Shown piece by piece: positions 42,335-52,522 of a stretch of 64,000 nucleotides of DNA (position 1 is its first letter; each line of letters opens with the position of its first letter). A program made the position numbers and the translations under genes. The stretch spans positions 16,373 to 80,372 of the forward strand of contig DATBLZ010000166.1 of the NCBI GenBank assembly GCA_036555065.1, in the 5' to 3' direction. A model generated the notes under the pieces. It was not told where the DNA came from and made no database searches. It saw nothing but the letters and a program-made list of their open reading frames with translations. The stretch comes from DATBLZ01 sp036555065 (GTDB lineage Bacteria > Pseudomonadota > Gammaproteobacteria > Steroidobacterales > Rariloculaceae).

Positions 42335-43811
42335 GGCGGCGTGTTTCGATGCGGCCGTCGGCAATCTCGGCAACGTTCGTGTAGTCGATATCGAGAGCCC
42401 CCGTGTGCGAGACGCACACGAGCTGGAGCCCGCTCGCCATCGCTGCTGTGAGAACGCGGCAGACGAGCGAGCGCGTGGCCGCGTCGAGGCCTTGCCAGGG
42501 CTCGTCGAGCAGCAGTAAACGCGGCCGGTTGATGAGCGAGCGCGCAAGGAGCACACAATGCATCTGACCGTAGGAGAGCGTCGTTAGCGGCCGAGCTGCG
42601 AAATTCTCGAGCGCGAACCGCTCGAGCAGCTCGCGCGTCGCGTCTTCTTCGTCGGCCGCGAGCCTGCGCGTGAGGCCGATACTCGAGTCGAGGCCCGACG
42701 CAATGCACTCGCGAACCGTTGCCGCGTATCGGTACTCCGCCTGCAGCTCCGCCGAGACGTAGCCGATCTGCCGACGCAACCGCCAGACGTTGGGCCAACC
42801 GTCGCGGCTGGCGCCGCTCCGACGAGAATCCCGGCTGCTCCCACGCGGGTCTTCGAGGGCCGGCCACCGCAACGTCCCGCCGCGCGCGGGGCGCAATTGG
42901 CCGTGAAGAAGTCTGAGAAAAGTGGTCTTGCCCGCTCCGTTCCTGCCGGTGATGAGCCAGTGCTCGCCGGATTCGAGCCGCCAGCACACGTCTGCGAGAA
43001 TGCGGCGGCCGCCGAGCCAAACGTCCGCGTGCTCCATCTCGACGAGCGCCGGCTCCGAGCTAGACGCGCGCGCATTGAAAGCATGCGTTCCGTGCTCGGT
43101 CGTTGCGGCGCCTGCGCCCACGAATTGCGCACGTGAGCCGCGCGCCGCGATGGCGCCGGCGGCGAGCATGAGCACGTCGCTCACGGCTCCCGGCAGATCG
43201 CCGGCTGCGTGCGCGGAAATCACGACCGCCGTCGTCGCCGCGGCGCGCGCGATGAGCTCGTTCAAGTCGGCGCGAGCGCTGGCGTCGAGCCCGCTCGCAG
43301 GCTCGTCGAGCAGCAAAATGCGCGGCGCGAACGCGAGCGCACGCGCGATGAGCACGCGCCGCTGCTCGCCGCGCGAGAGCTCGAGGAAGCGCCGCGCGGC
43401 GAGGTGGCCGAGCTTGAGCTCCTGCAAGAGCGCGCCGACGCGATTGCGGTCGGTTGCCGCGGCGTTCCGGCGTGGAATGTCGGTGCGCGTCGTCCCCGAA
43501 AGCACGACGTCCTCGACCCTGAAGTTCCAGCCGCGGCCGACGTAGCGATCCTGGAGCTCGTGCCCGACGAGCGTGATGGCGCGGCGCGCTTCGACGGCGT
43601 CGCTCTGTGGGCCCCGACCGAAATCGTAGGTGCGCGAGCCTCGGTGCGGCGCCGGCCAGAGCTCGCCGGCGACGAGGGCGAGAAACGTGGATTTGCCGCT
43701 GCCATTCGCGCCGATGACGCCCCAGCACGTGCCGGGCTCGAGCCGCCAATCGATGCCGCGCAGGATCGTCGTACCGGCGATTTTCACATCGACATTGTCG
43801 AGTTGGACCAT
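42252..43811 (-). CDS. Duplicated ABC ATPase, ModF/PhrA-like
   Basis: A 519-residue soluble protein with two ABC domains. Domain 1 has Walker A GANGSGKST, signature LSRGEQRR and Walker B ILLLDEP; domain 2 has Walker A GRNGAGKTT, signature LSYGQMHC and Walker B LLLLDEP. No membrane helices are present. It resembles ModF (photorepair-linked molybdenum ABC protein), with unclear function. The C-terminus continues with an arginine-rich tail that crosses into the opposite MerC gene, probably an extension after loss of an earlier stop. ATG 43811 is the natural start. It is divergent from the threonine dehydratase gene. Confidence 0.85.
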   Translation of the reverse strand: MVQLDNVDVKIAGTTILRGIDWRLEPGTCWGVIGANGSGKSTFLALVAGELWPAPHRGSRTYDFGRGPQSDAVEARRAITLVGHELQDRYVGRGWNFRVEDVVLSGTTRTDIPRRNAAATDRNRVGALLQELKLGHLAARRFLELSRGEQRRVLIARALAFAPRILLLDEPASGLDASARADLNELIARAAATTAVVISAHAAGDLPGAVSDVLMLAAGAIAARGSRAQFVGAGAATTEHGTHAFNARASSSEPALVEMEHADVWLGGRRILADVCWRLESGEHWLITGRNGAGKTTFLRLLHGQLRPARGGTLRWPALEDPRGSSRDSRRSGASRDGWPNVWRLRRQIGYVSAELQAEYRYAATVRECIASGLDSSIGLTRRLAADEEDATRELLERFALENFAARPLTTLSYGQMHCVLLARSLINRPRLLLLDEPWQGLDAATRSLVCRVLTAAMASGLQLVCVSHTGALDIDYTNVAEIADGRIETRRLRCAGGAGEPRGSSASGRPRERDCRAR

Positions 43812-43865
43812 GGCTCGTTGCTTGTGCCGCGGCACGCTGCGCGCGAGTACATTAACATCCCTCCC

Positions 43866-44855
43866 ATGCAGAACGTCGTGCCGACGATCGATGACGTTGT
43901 GGCGGCGAGTCAGCGGCTCGGCGGCTGGCTTCTCGATACACCCGTGCTCGAGTCGGAGCAGCTCAACGAGCTTTGCGGCGTGCGCGTTCTCGTCAAGGCC
44001 GAATCCCTGCAGCTCGGCGGCAGTTTCAAGATCCGCGGTGCATTGAATCGCATGCTTTCCTTGAGCTACGACGAGCGGCGGAACGGCGTCGTTGCCTATT
44101 CATCGGGGAATCACGCTCAGGCCGTCGCGCTCGCCGCGAAGTGGTTGGGCGTGCGCGCCACGGTCGTCATGCCAAAAGATGCGCCCGAGACGAAGACGCA
44201 GCGCGCGCGGGAGCTCGGCGCGGAAATCGTCTCCTACGATCGCTACCGCGACGATCGGGAGAAGATGGCCGGCGACATCGTCGCGGCGCGCGGGGCCGTG
44301 CTCGTGCCGCCGTTCGACCACGCCGACGTGGTCGCGGGCCAGGGGACCGTGGGTCTCGAGCTTGCGGCTGCCGCGCGCGCGCGCAACATCGAGCTCAAGG
44401 ACGTCTACGTGCCGTGCAGCGGCGGCGGACTCGTCGCCGGGTGCGCACTTGCGCTCCGCGCCGCGTATCGCGACTGCGCCGTCCATGCCGTCGAGCCCGA
44501 AGGCTATGACGACATGGCGAAGTCGCTCGCCGCGGGCACGCGGCAGTTCGTCGGCCCGTCACGGCGAACGGTTTGCGATGCCCTGCAGGCCGCAGCACCC
44601 GGCGCCATTCCGTTTGCGATCGCGAAGGACCTGCTTGCCGGGGGCGTCAGCGTCGACGACGGCGAGGTCATGCGCGCGGTCGCCTTTGCAGCGACTCACC
44701 TCAAGCTCGTTGCCGAGCCTTCGGGCGCCGTCGGACTTGCCGCCGTGCTCAAGCAACCGCGGCGCTCCTCCGGGGCGATCGCGATCGTCGTCAGCGGCGG
44801 CAACGTCGACGCCAGCCTGCTGCGTCGCGCGCTCGATGCGCACCCGAACGTCTAA
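43866..44855 (+). CDS. PLP-dependent threonine/serine dehydratase
   Basis: A 329-residue fold type II PLP enzyme. The Schiff-base lysine lies in GGSFKIRGALNRM, with the phosphate-binding glycine loop PCSGGGLVAG and the SSGNHAQAVALAA substrate loop. It lacks the C-terminal ACT domains of biosynthetic IlvA, so it is the short catabolic or serine-racemase-like type that turns L-Thr into 2-oxobutanoate. ATG 43866 follows a run of C bases; ModF-like gene lies divergently 54 bases away. Confidence 0.88.
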   Translation: MQNVVPTIDDVVAASQRLGGWLLDTPVLESEQLNELCGVRVLVKAESLQLGGSFKIRGALNRMLSLSYDERRNGVVAYSSGNHAQAVALAAKWLGVRATVVMPKDAPETKTQRARELGAEIVSYDRYRDDREKMAGDIVAARGAVLVPPFDHADVVAGQGTVGLELAAAARARNIELKDVYVPCSGGGLVAGCALALRAAYRDCAVHAVEPEGYDDMAKSLAAGTRQFVGPSRRTVCDALQAAAPGAIPFAIAKDLLAGGVSVDDGEVMRAVAFAATHLKLVAEPSGAVGLAAVLKQPRRSSGAIAIVVSGGNVDASLLRRALDAHPNV

Positions 44856-44917
44856 ATGGACCATAATAGCGACGCGCTGTCGGTCCGCGGGGTGGGGCAC
44901 TGGGCTTAGGCGTTCGA

Positions 44918-47900
44918 ATGCAGCTACGTAACATCAGCAGCCTAGACGAGTGCTACCGGTTCGAATCGGACACGCTTTATCTCACGGGACTGCAGGCACT
45001 CGTACGCTTGCTGTTGATGCAGCGACGCCGCGATGCGGCCGCAGGCCTCGACACTGCGGGCTTCGTCTCCGGCTACCGCGGGTCGCCGCTCGGCGGCCTC
45101 GATCGCGAGCTCTGGCGCGCTCGCCAGTTTCTCGAGCCCGCGAGCATTCGCTTCCAGCCCGGGCTCAACGAGGACCTCGCCGCAACGTCGATTTGGGGCA
45201 CGCAGCAAGTCGGCCTATTCCCGGGCAGCCGCCACGACGGCGTCTTTGCGCTCTGGTACGGCAAAGGCCCGGGCGTGGATCGCTCGGGCGACGCATTCAA
45301 GCACGGTAACGCGGCCGGCACGGCCAAGTACGGCGGTGTGCTCGTCGCTGCAGGCGACGACCACACGTGCAAGTCTTCGACTCTGCCGCATCAGAGCGAG
45401 TACGCGTTCATCGACGCGATGATGCCGGTTTTGAACCCGGCCGACGTCCAGGAGCTCGTCGATCTCGGCATACTCGGGTTCGCGCTCTCGCGCTTCAGCG
45501 GCTGCTGGGTCGGATTCAAGGTCATCCAAGAGACAGCCGACGCAACGCAGACCGTTGCGCTCGCGCGCGCCGAGGTCCGCATTCTGACGCCCGAGCTCGA
45601 GATGCCTCCGGGCGGGCTCAACATTCGCTGGCCGGACCCGCCGAACGATCAGGAATTCCGCCTGCAACGCTACAAGCTCAATGCGGCGCTCGCCTTCGCA
45701 CGCGCGAACCAAATGAATCGCACCGTCATCGACTCGCGAGCGCCAGAGCTCGGTATCGTGACGACGGGCAAGGCGCACCTCGACGTGCTCCAGGCGCTCG
45801 AGGATCTCGGGATCTCGCGGCGCCGGGCCGGGGAGATCGGCATCAAGCTCTTCAAGGTCGGCATGAGCTGGCCGCTCGAGCCCGACGGCATTCGCGCGTT
45901 CGCCGAGGGGCTTCCCGAGATCATCGTCGTCGAGGAGAAACGCGGCGTCGTCGAGAGCCAGCTCAAGGAGCAGCTCTACAACTGGCAGGCGCGGCTGCGC
46001 CCGCTGATCATCGGCAAGCAAGACGAGCAGGGCGAATGGATCCTGCCGCCGAGCGGCGAGCTCACGCCGGCGCGCATTGCGCGCGTGCTCGCACGGCGCA
46101 TGGAAAGGTTCTATTCGAGCCCCGACGTCGCCGAGCGCGTGCGTTTTCTGGAGCTCCAGGAGAAACACCTGGCCGCCATTCCCAGGGATACGCGCCGGCT
46201 CCCGCACTTCTGCTCCGGTTGCCCGCACAACACCTCGACGCGCGTGCCCGAAGGCAGCCGCGCGATCGCCGGAATCGGCTGCCATTACATGGCTGCCTGG
46301 ATGGACCGCGACACGATCACGTTCACGCAGATGGGCGGCGAAGGCGTCACGTGGATCGGTCAAGCGCCTTTCACGACGACGCCGCACGTGTTTCAGAACT
46401 TGGGCGACGGCACGTACGCGCATTCGGGGCTGCTCGCGATTCGTGCCGCCGTCGCTGCGGGCGTCAACATCACTTACAAGATTCTCTTCAACGATGCGGT
46501 CGCGATGACGGGTGGGCAGCCTGTCGAAGGGGGCTTCACGGTCGCGAATGTCGCGCAGCAGCTCGTTGCCGAAGGCGTAGCACCCATCATGATCGTCAGC
46601 GACGATCCCGAGAAGCACGCCGGCAACCGCGAGCTGCCGGGCAGCGTGTCGGTGCACGACCGCCGCGAGCTCGATCGGCTCCAGCGCGAGCTCCGCGAGA
46701 AGCCGGGCGTCTCGGCGATCATTTACGACCAGACGTGCGCCGCGGAGCTGAGGCGCAAGCGCAAGCGCGGCATCGTGGCTGCGCCGAATCGGCGCGTCGT
46801 CATCAACGATCTCGTCTGCGAAGGCTGCGGTGATTGCAACGTCCAGTCGAACTGCCTTTCCGTGATGGCGCACGAGACCGAGTTCGGGCGCAAGCGGCAC
46901 ATCAACCAATCCGCGTGCAACCAGGACTTCAGCTGCTTGGAAGGGTTCTGCCCGAGCTTCGTGACGCTCGAAGGCGCGACGCGCAACCCGCCACGGCCGC
47001 TCGCGGGCGAAATGCTGCCGAACCTGCCGGCGCCGACGCCCGCCGACTTAGGCTCCGCCTACAACATTTTGATCGCCGGCATCGGTGGCACGGGAGTCGT
47101 CACGGCGAGCGGGCTCATCGGTCTTGCCGCGCACCTCGAAGGCAGGGTCGTGCTGCAGCTCGATCAGACGGGTCTTGCGCAGCGTTTCGGCGCGGTGCTT
47201 TCGCACGTGCGCATCGCCGCCGACCGCGAGCGCGTCCACGGCATGCGCACGCCGGCGGGGCACGTCGATCTTCTGCTCGGCGCCGACCTCATGGTGGCCG
47301 CCGACACCGACTCGCTCTCCATGCTCGCGCCGGACCGTTCGACGGTCATCGTCAACACGCACGAGGAGATGCCGCCGAACTTTATTCGCGATCGCGATTT
47401 TCAGTTTCCGAGCGCGCTGCTGCTGGATGAGCTCCGCAGCCGTTGCCGCGCGGATCGGCTTTACAAAATCGAAGCCACGCGGCTCGCGTCGGCGCTGCTC
47501 GGCGACAGCATAGGCGCCAACGTTTTCATGCTCGGGTTCGCGTTTCAACGAGGTCTGTTGCCGCTGACTGGCGCATCGCTCTATCGCGCACTCGAGCTCT
47601 ATGGGGTCAACGTCACCGAGAATAAGCTCGCGTTCGATTGGGGGCGCTACGCAGCCGAGAATCCGCGCGAAGTCGAGGATCTTGCGAGCGGAACAACCGA
47701 CGAGAGCGTGCCGCGATCGCGTTCGCTCGCAGAGACCGTGGCGCGCCGTGCCGCGTTTCTCGAAGACTACCAAGACAAGGCGTACGCGGATCGGTATCGG
47801 GAACGAGTCGCGCAGATTACGGCGCTCGAGACGCGAGCTGTACCGGGGAGTCAGCGTCTTGCGGAGGCCGTCGCGCGCAACTATTTCAAGCTTCTCGCTT

Positions 47901-48403
47901 ACAAAGACGAGTACGAAGTCGCGCGTCTGTATACGCGCACGGACTTTCTCGCGACGCTGCGCCGCAATTTCGGCAGCAACTTCAAGATCAAGTTTCACCT
48001 TTCGCCGCCCGTGATCGCGCGCCGCGACCCCAATACGGGCCGACCGGGGAAGTACGAGCTCGGCGGCTGGGTGCTCGGGCTCTTGCGCGTGCTCGCGCCG
48101 CTGAAACGCCTGCGCGGGACGCCCTGGGACCCGTTCGGGTGGACGGCAGAGAGACGCATGGAGCGGCGCCTAGTCGCCGAGTACGAACACGTGCTCGACC
48201 GGCTCGTCGCCGAGCTCGACGCGCGCCGGCTCGACCTGGCGGTCGCGATCGCGGCGCTGCCGGACGGCGTGCGCGGGTTCGGACCGGTCAAAGCAGCAGC
48301 CGTTGCCGCCTACGACTCGGAGCGCGCGTCTCTCCTAGAGCAGTGGCGCGTTGCGGCCGTTGCGCCTGCGGTGACGCGGGCGGCGCGCGCGAGCGCAGCC
48401 TAA
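44918..48403 (+). CDS. Indolepyruvate ferredoxin oxidoreductase family protein (fused IorA/IorB)
   Basis: A 1161-residue oxidoreductase. The N-terminal half binds thiamine diphosphate (TAGFVSGYRGSPLGGL; HFCSGCPHNTSTRVP; MGGEGVTWIG), a 4Fe-4S site follows (VCEGCGDC and SNC near residue 640), and the C-terminal half is the gamma/IorB-like domain (GIGGTGVVTASGLIG). It decarboxylates aryl- or branched-chain 2-oxo acids to acyl-CoA with ferredoxin. The order and length fit the large proteobacterial fused enzyme. No partner is needed nearby. ATG 44918. Confidence 0.9.
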   Translation: MQLRNISSLDECYRFESDTLYLTGLQALVRLLLMQRRRDAAAGLDTAGFVSGYRGSPLGGLDRELWRARQFLEPASIRFQPGLNEDLAATSIWGTQQVGLFPGSRHDGVFALWYGKGPGVDRSGDAFKHGNAAGTAKYGGVLVAAGDDHTCKSSTLPHQSEYAFIDAMMPVLNPADVQELVDLGILGFALSRFSGCWVGFKVIQETADATQTVALARAEVRILTPELEMPPGGLNIRWPDPPNDQEFRLQRYKLNAALAFARANQMNRTVIDSRAPELGIVTTGKAHLDVLQALEDLGISRRRAGEIGIKLFKVGMSWPLEPDGIRAFAEGLPEIIVVEEKRGVVESQLKEQLYNWQARLRPLIIGKQDEQGEWILPPSGELTPARIARVLARRMERFYSSPDVAERVRFLELQEKHLAAIPRDTRRLPHFCSGCPHNTSTRVPEGSRAIAGIGCHYMAAWMDRDTITFTQMGGEGVTWIGQAPFTTTPHVFQNLGDGTYAHSGLLAIRAAVAAGVNITYKILFNDAVAMTGGQPVEGGFTVANVAQQLVAEGVAPIMIVSDDPEKHAGNRELPGSVSVHDRRELDRLQRELREKPGVSAIIYDQTCAAELRRKRKRGIVAAPNRRVVINDLVCEGCGDCNVQSNCLSVMAHETEFGRKRHINQSACNQDFSCLEGFCPSFVTLEGATRNPPRPLAGEMLPNLPAPTPADLGSAYNILIAGIGGTGVVTASGLIGLAAHLEGRVVLQLDQTGLAQRFGAVLSHVRIAADRERVHGMRTPAGHVDLLLGADLMVAADTDSLSMLAPDRSTVIVNTHEEMPPNFIRDRDFQFPSALLLDELRSRCRADRLYKIEATRLASALLGDSIGANVFMLGFAFQRGLLPLTGASLYRALELYGVNVTENKLAFDWGRYAAENPREVEDLASGTTDESVPRSRSLAETVARRAAFLEDYQDKAYADRYRERVAQITALETRAVPGSQRLAEAVARNYFKLLAYKDEYEVARLYTRTDFLATLRRNFGSNFKIKFHLSPPVIARRDPNTGRPGKYELGGWVLGLLRVLAPLKRLRGTPWDPFGWTAERRMERRLVAEYEHVLDRLVAELDARRLDLAVAIAALPDGVRGFGPVKAAAVAAYDSERASLLEQWRVAAVAPAVTRAARASAA

Positions 48404-48410
48404 AGAACCG

Positions 48411-48755
48411 CTAAGGGCGGCGCGTGCGGTCCTCTTCGGCGGTGGCGCAGCGGATGCAGCGGGCGGCGAAGGGATAAGCTTTGAGGCGGGCCATCGGAAT
48501 CGTCTCCCCGCAATCGACGCAATTGCCGTAGACGCCGTTCTTGATTTGGTCGAGCGCTTTTGCGATCCGCGATAACTCCAGACGCGCCTCGTTGCCGAGC
48601 GCGTCGACGACCTCGGCATTCTCGAGCTCCTGCGCTTGCTCCTGCGAATCCGCGCTGCGTCCGCCCGTGAGATTCCTCTTGATGTTATCGAGCCGCGCGA
48701 CGAGCTCGTCGCGCTTGACGATCAAGGCTTCACGAATCTCGACATACTGGTCCAT
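48411..48755 (-). CDS. DksA/TraR-type zinc-finger protein
   Basis: A 114-residue protein with an N-terminal coiled-coil half (REALIVKRDELVARLDNIKR) and a C-terminal four-cysteine finger (CVDC...CIRC with GETIP). It lacks the typical DxxDxA-type tip of DksA, so it is a DksA-like homologue rather than a definite DksA. Such proteins bind RNA polymerase in the secondary channel. ATG 48755. It is convergent with the oxidoreductase gene by seven bases. Confidence 0.87.
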   Translation of the reverse strand: MDQYVEIREALIVKRDELVARLDNIKRNLTGGRSADSQEQAQELENAEVVDALGNEARLELSRIAKALDQIKNGVYGNCVDCGETIPMARLKAYPFAARCIRCATAEEDRTRRP

Positions 48756-48845
48756 AAGCGTCCTTTTCCCGCTTGTTGGCCGGCCTCGCGGATGAGGATA
48801 TGCTGCAACGAATTCGCATTCGGCGAAAGGCCTTGGAGTCGAACT

Positions 48846-50633
48846 ATGCGCCCCGGAACGACGCTAATACCGTTGTCGACCTTGATATTGCTCAACGCCT
48901 GCTCGGAGCGAGTCTCCGTCGACGATGCGCAAAGCTTCATCGCGGCGACCGAAACCGAGCTCGACGATCGGTTGGAGTACTCGAGCCGGATCGCCTGGGT
49001 CCAGGCCAATTTCATCACGGACGACACGGATTGGCTCGCCGCCCGCACCGACGCCGAAGACACGACGCGCGCGGTTGCGCTCGCCAATGAAACCAAACGC
49101 TTCGAGAATCTGACGCTCCCAGAGGATCTCGAGCGAAAGATGAACATATTGCGCACGGGAATCACGTTGCCGGCGCCCTCGCGCCCGGGCGCAGCCGAGG
49201 AGCTCGCGGAAATCTCGACGTGGCTCGCGTCGACCTACGCGCGCGGCGAGTTCGAGGTCGACGGAAAGACCTTCGATTTGCAATCGGCGGAGACCGTCAT
49301 CGACTCGTCGCGCGATCCGGCGGAGCTCGAGGCCGTTTGGGAAGGGTGGCAGACGATTGCAGTGCCGATGCGCGACCGTTATGCGCGCATGGTGGAGATC
49401 GCCAACGAAGGCGCGCGCGAGCTCGGCTTCACGGACCTCTCGGAGATGTGGCTTTCGCGGTATGGCATGAGCCCCGTGGCCATGGAAGAGGAGGTCGATC
49501 GTCTTTGGACGCAGGTGGAGCCGCTCTACAAGGCACTGCATTGTCACGTGAGAGCGCGTCTCAATGAACATTACGGCGACGAAGTCCAGCCGGCGACCGG
49601 CCTCATTCGCGCGGATCTCCTCGGCAACATGTGGGGGCAGCAGTGGGGCAATATCTATGACCTCGTCGCGCCCGAGGGCGAGGCCTCGAGGATCGATCTA
49701 ACGGCGGTTCTCAATGCGCGCGGCTTCACGCCCGAGGACATGATTCGCACGGGCGAGGGATTCTTCACGTCGCTCGGGTTCGAGCCGTTGCCCGCGACGT
49801 TTTGGCAGCGATCCCTGATTACGAAGCCGCGTGACCGCGACGTTCAATGTCACGCATCGGCGTGGGACCTCGACGGGCGTGACGACGTGCGCATCAAGAT
49901 GTGCACGGAGATCAACGCCGAAGACTTCAATACCGTGCATCACGAGCTCGGGCACAACTTCTATCAACGCGCCTACGCAGACCAGGATCCGCTGTTTCGC
50001 GGGGGCGCGCACGATGGGTTCCACGAGGCGGTCGGCGACTTCATTGCGCTATCGGTCACGCCCGAGTACCTCGTCAAAATCGGGCTCATCGACGAAGCCC
50101 CCGACGCGTCCGCCGACGTCGGCCTTCTCATGCGCCAAGCGCTCGACAAGATCGCGTTCTTGCCGTTCGGCTTGCTCGTCGATCAGTGGCGGTGGCGCGT
50201 TCTGCGCGGGACGGTCGAGCCCGAGCGATACAATGACCTTTGGTGGGAGCTGCGAGCGCGCTATCAGGGTCTGCGCCCGCCGAGCGATCGGCCGGCCGAT
50301 GCGTTCGACCCCGGCGCCAAGTACCACATCCCCGCAAGCACGCCGTATCTACGGTATTTCCTTTCCTACGTCATGCAGTTCCAGCTCCACGAAGCGGCGT
50401 GCCGGATGATGGGCTCCGAGGTCCCGCTGCATCGCTGCTCGATCTACGGCAGCCACGAGGTCGGCGCGCGATTGAATGCGATGCTCGAGCTCGGCGCGTC
50501 GCGGCCGTGGCCCGAGGCGCTCGAGGCCTTCACGGGGACGCGCACGATGGACGGCTCGGCGATCATCGAATACTTCGCGCCGCTGATGGCGTACCTCGCG
50601 GAGCAGAACGAAGGCCGTACCTGCGGCTGGTAG
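48846..50633 (+). CDS. Peptidase M2 (angiotensin-converting-enzyme-like) lipoprotein
   Basis: A 595-residue metallopeptidase. The signal ends LILLNACSE, with a lipobox (NAC), so it is probably lipid-anchored in the envelope. The zinc motif HHELGH is followed by a glutamate ligand in GFHEAVGDF, and HIPASTPYLRYFLSYVMQFQ agrees with the ACE fold. M2 enzymes are dipeptidyl carboxypeptidases. ATG 48846 gives MRPGTTLIP. It ends 42 bases before the convergent sulfotransferase, with a REP between. Confidence 0.87.
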   Translation: MRPGTTLIPLSTLILLNACSERVSVDDAQSFIAATETELDDRLEYSSRIAWVQANFITDDTDWLAARTDAEDTTRAVALANETKRFENLTLPEDLERKMNILRTGITLPAPSRPGAAEELAEISTWLASTYARGEFEVDGKTFDLQSAETVIDSSRDPAELEAVWEGWQTIAVPMRDRYARMVEIANEGARELGFTDLSEMWLSRYGMSPVAMEEEVDRLWTQVEPLYKALHCHVRARLNEHYGDEVQPATGLIRADLLGNMWGQQWGNIYDLVAPEGEASRIDLTAVLNARGFTPEDMIRTGEGFFTSLGFEPLPATFWQRSLITKPRDRDVQCHASAWDLDGRDDVRIKMCTEINAEDFNTVHHELGHNFYQRAYADQDPLFRGGAHDGFHEAVGDFIALSVTPEYLVKIGLIDEAPDASADVGLLMRQALDKIAFLPFGLLVDQWRWRVLRGTVEPERYNDLWWELRARYQGLRPPSDRPADAFDPGAKYHIPASTPYLRYFLSYVMQFQLHEAACRMMGSEVPLHRCSIYGSHEVGARLNAMLELGASRPWPEALEAFTGTRTMDGSAIIEYFAPLMAYLAEQNEGRTCGW

Positions 50634-50647
50634 GCGCGTTTGGGTCT

Positions 50648-50671
50648 TGTGGGAGCGGCTTTAGCCGCGAC
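50648..50671 (+). repeat. REP palindrome copy 5
   Basis: GGGAGCGGCTTTAGCCGCGA, identical in core to the arms of the hairpin at 52517-52764. It lies in the 42-base gap between the convergent M2 peptidase and sulfotransferase genes. Confidence 0.88.
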
Positions 50672-50675
50672 CGCG

Positions 50676-51917
50676 TCAGCCGTCAGCGTTGACGGCGATG
50701 TTGAAGCGCGCGCAGTAGTCGCCGAAGCGGCGCAGCTCGGCGTCGCGGTCGAGGCCGTATTCCGCGAGCGAGTAACGATGCACGCCGTGCTTGTTTTTAG
50801 GATTCGCATCGACGAACCGCGTCATCGCGGCGCGCGCGCCAGCGGATAGCCGCCAGCCGAGAAACGTATAGACGCGTTCGACGGTCTTGAGCGGCGAATT
50901 CTCGATGGCGTCATAGTCGAGATCGAGGAACCGCTCCGCAGCACTGCGGTCGCGGACCGCGAGGAATTTTCGCAGGGCTTGCGCCCAGCGCTCCGTCCAA
51001 TCCGCCGCGATCCGCTCGGGCACGGCTGAATCACTGAAGGCGCGGCGCAGCACCGTCGCGTGGCTCGCCATCGAGGCCATGACGCGCAGCGGATCGCGAT
51101 GCGTCTGAATGATCTTCGCATCGGGATAGCGCGCGAGCAGGTCGTCGAGCGCAAACAAGTGCCCCGGTGCCTTGAGAACCCACCGCCGCCCGGGACGGCG
51201 CTCCTCGAGATGTTGTAGCAACCGAAAATGAAACTCGTATCCGAGTCGCTGCGAATTTTGCTCGAACCAAGTCTCGTAGGACGGCACGTCGTGAGTCGTG
51301 TGGAACTGAATGCTCATGAAGACTTGGGCAGTGATTGCAATGCACTCTTGCGGGAGATCCGGAGCGATCGGATGGATAGTTTTGAATTGCGGCGCGAGTC
51401 GGTTCGCCCACGCGAGCCGCGACGCGGTGAGCTTGCGCGCGGAATCGATTCCCTGCTCGGTGTTCGGGAACGTCGCCGGGAACATGACCTCCCATGTCCG
51501 CGGCACACGATTATCGGGGTCCTCGCTCATGAGCCCGTGTAGGAGCGTCGTGCCCGTGCGTGGTAGGCCGATGATGAACACGGGTGCCTCGATTCTCCGA
51601 TCCGCGATGCGCGGCGCGCGCGCGCGCTCGGCTTCGAGGTGCAGCAGGTTCTCCAAGAGACTCACGATGAGCTCGCGGACGGTGACGCGCCCGAGCGTCG
51701 TCAACGCGGCCTCGTTCTGGTACGCACGCATGAGCCGCTCGAGGGGCTCGTCGATCGGCCAAGCGCCGAAGTCCGCCAAGCCTGCGCGACGGCGCGCCGC
51801 CGCGCGCAACGGCTCGACATCGAGCGACGGCGCCGATATGCCGAGACGAGCGAGCGTTTTTCCGCCGACGTTGAGAGCATTCACCGCGGCGCCGACGGCA
51901 GCTTCCGACAGACTCAT
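50676..51917 (-). CDS. Sulfotransferase family protein
   Basis: A 413-residue cytosolic protein. The PAPS phosphosulfate-binding loop is VFIIGLPRTGTTLLHGLM, and the 3'-phosphate site TWEVMFP and QTHRDPLRVMASM follow, with a C-terminal family block (RFLDLDYDAIENSPLKTVERVY). It would transfer sulfate from PAPS to a hydroxyl or amine; the acceptor is unknown. ATG 51917 gives MSLSEAAVG. It is divergent from apt (83-base gap). Confidence 0.87.
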   Translation of the reverse strand: MSLSEAAVGAAVNALNVGGKTLARLGISAPSLDVEPLRAAARRRAGLADFGAWPIDEPLERLMRAYQNEAALTTLGRVTVRELIVSLLENLLHLEAERARAPRIADRRIEAPVFIIGLPRTGTTLLHGLMSEDPDNRVPRTWEVMFPATFPNTEQGIDSARKLTASRLAWANRLAPQFKTIHPIAPDLPQECIAITAQVFMSIQFHTTHDVPSYETWFEQNSQRLGYEFHFRLLQHLEERRPGRRWVLKAPGHLFALDDLLARYPDAKIIQTHRDPLRVMASMASHATVLRRAFSDSAVPERIAADWTERWAQALRKFLAVRDRSAAERFLDLDYDAIENSPLKTVERVYTFLGWRLSAGARAAMTRFVDANPKNKHGVHRYSLAEYGLDRDAELRRFGDYCARFNIAVNADG

Positions 51918-52000
51918 GGGTGAGATCAGGTCTTTTGCTACTATGTTTCGCGCGGCATTGTGGCCCAGCCATCGTCCGCCAGGCAATCGCAAACCCGCGT

Positions 52001-52522
52001 ATGACGCTCGAAGAGATTCGCTCGCTGATCAGGGACGTTCCCGATTTCCCTAAACCGGGCATCGTGTTCAAGGACATCACGCCGCTGCTTGCGAGCCCGC
52101 GCGGCTTCGGCGCGACGATCGAGCACCTCGCGAGTCACGCGCGCGACCTGCGCGCCCACGGCGTCCTCGCGATCGAGTCGCGCGGGTTCCTCTTCGGCGG
52201 CGCGCTCGCGCGCGAGCTCGGTTTGCCGCTGCAATTGGTGCGTAAGAAGGGCAAGTTGCCGCGCGCCGTCGTCAGCGTGCCTTACGAGCTCGAGTACGGA
52301 GTCGATCACGTCGAGATGCACGCCGACGCGATCGAGCCGAAGCGTCGCTATCTCATTGTCGACGACGTCATCGCGACGGGCGGGACGGCGGCCGCGACCG
52401 CACGGCTCGTGCGCCAGCAGGGCGGCGAGGTTGCGGCGTGCCTCTTCTGTATCGAGCTCGCGTTCCTGCGCGGCCGCTCGGCGCTCGCGGACATTCCCGT
52501 CCACAGTCTCATCACCTACTAA
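52001..52522 (+). CDS. apt: Adenine phosphoribosyltransferase Apt
   Basis: Purine salvage: adenine + PRPP to AMP + PPi. The 173 residues contain DFPKPGIVFKDITPLLASP, ESRGFLFGGALARELG and the PRPP loop YLIVDDVIATGGTAAA, all typical of Apt. ATG 52001. The last codons TAC-TAA fall in the left arm of a 38-base inverted repeat shared with the end of ispA. Confidence 0.95.
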   Translation: MTLEEIRSLIRDVPDFPKPGIVFKDITPLLASPRGFGATIEHLASHARDLRAHGVLAIESRGFLFGGALARELGLPLQLVRKKGKLPRAVVSVPYELEYGVDHVEMHADAIEPKRRYLIVDDVIATGGTAAATARLVRQQGGEVAACLFCIELAFLRGRSALADIPVHSLITY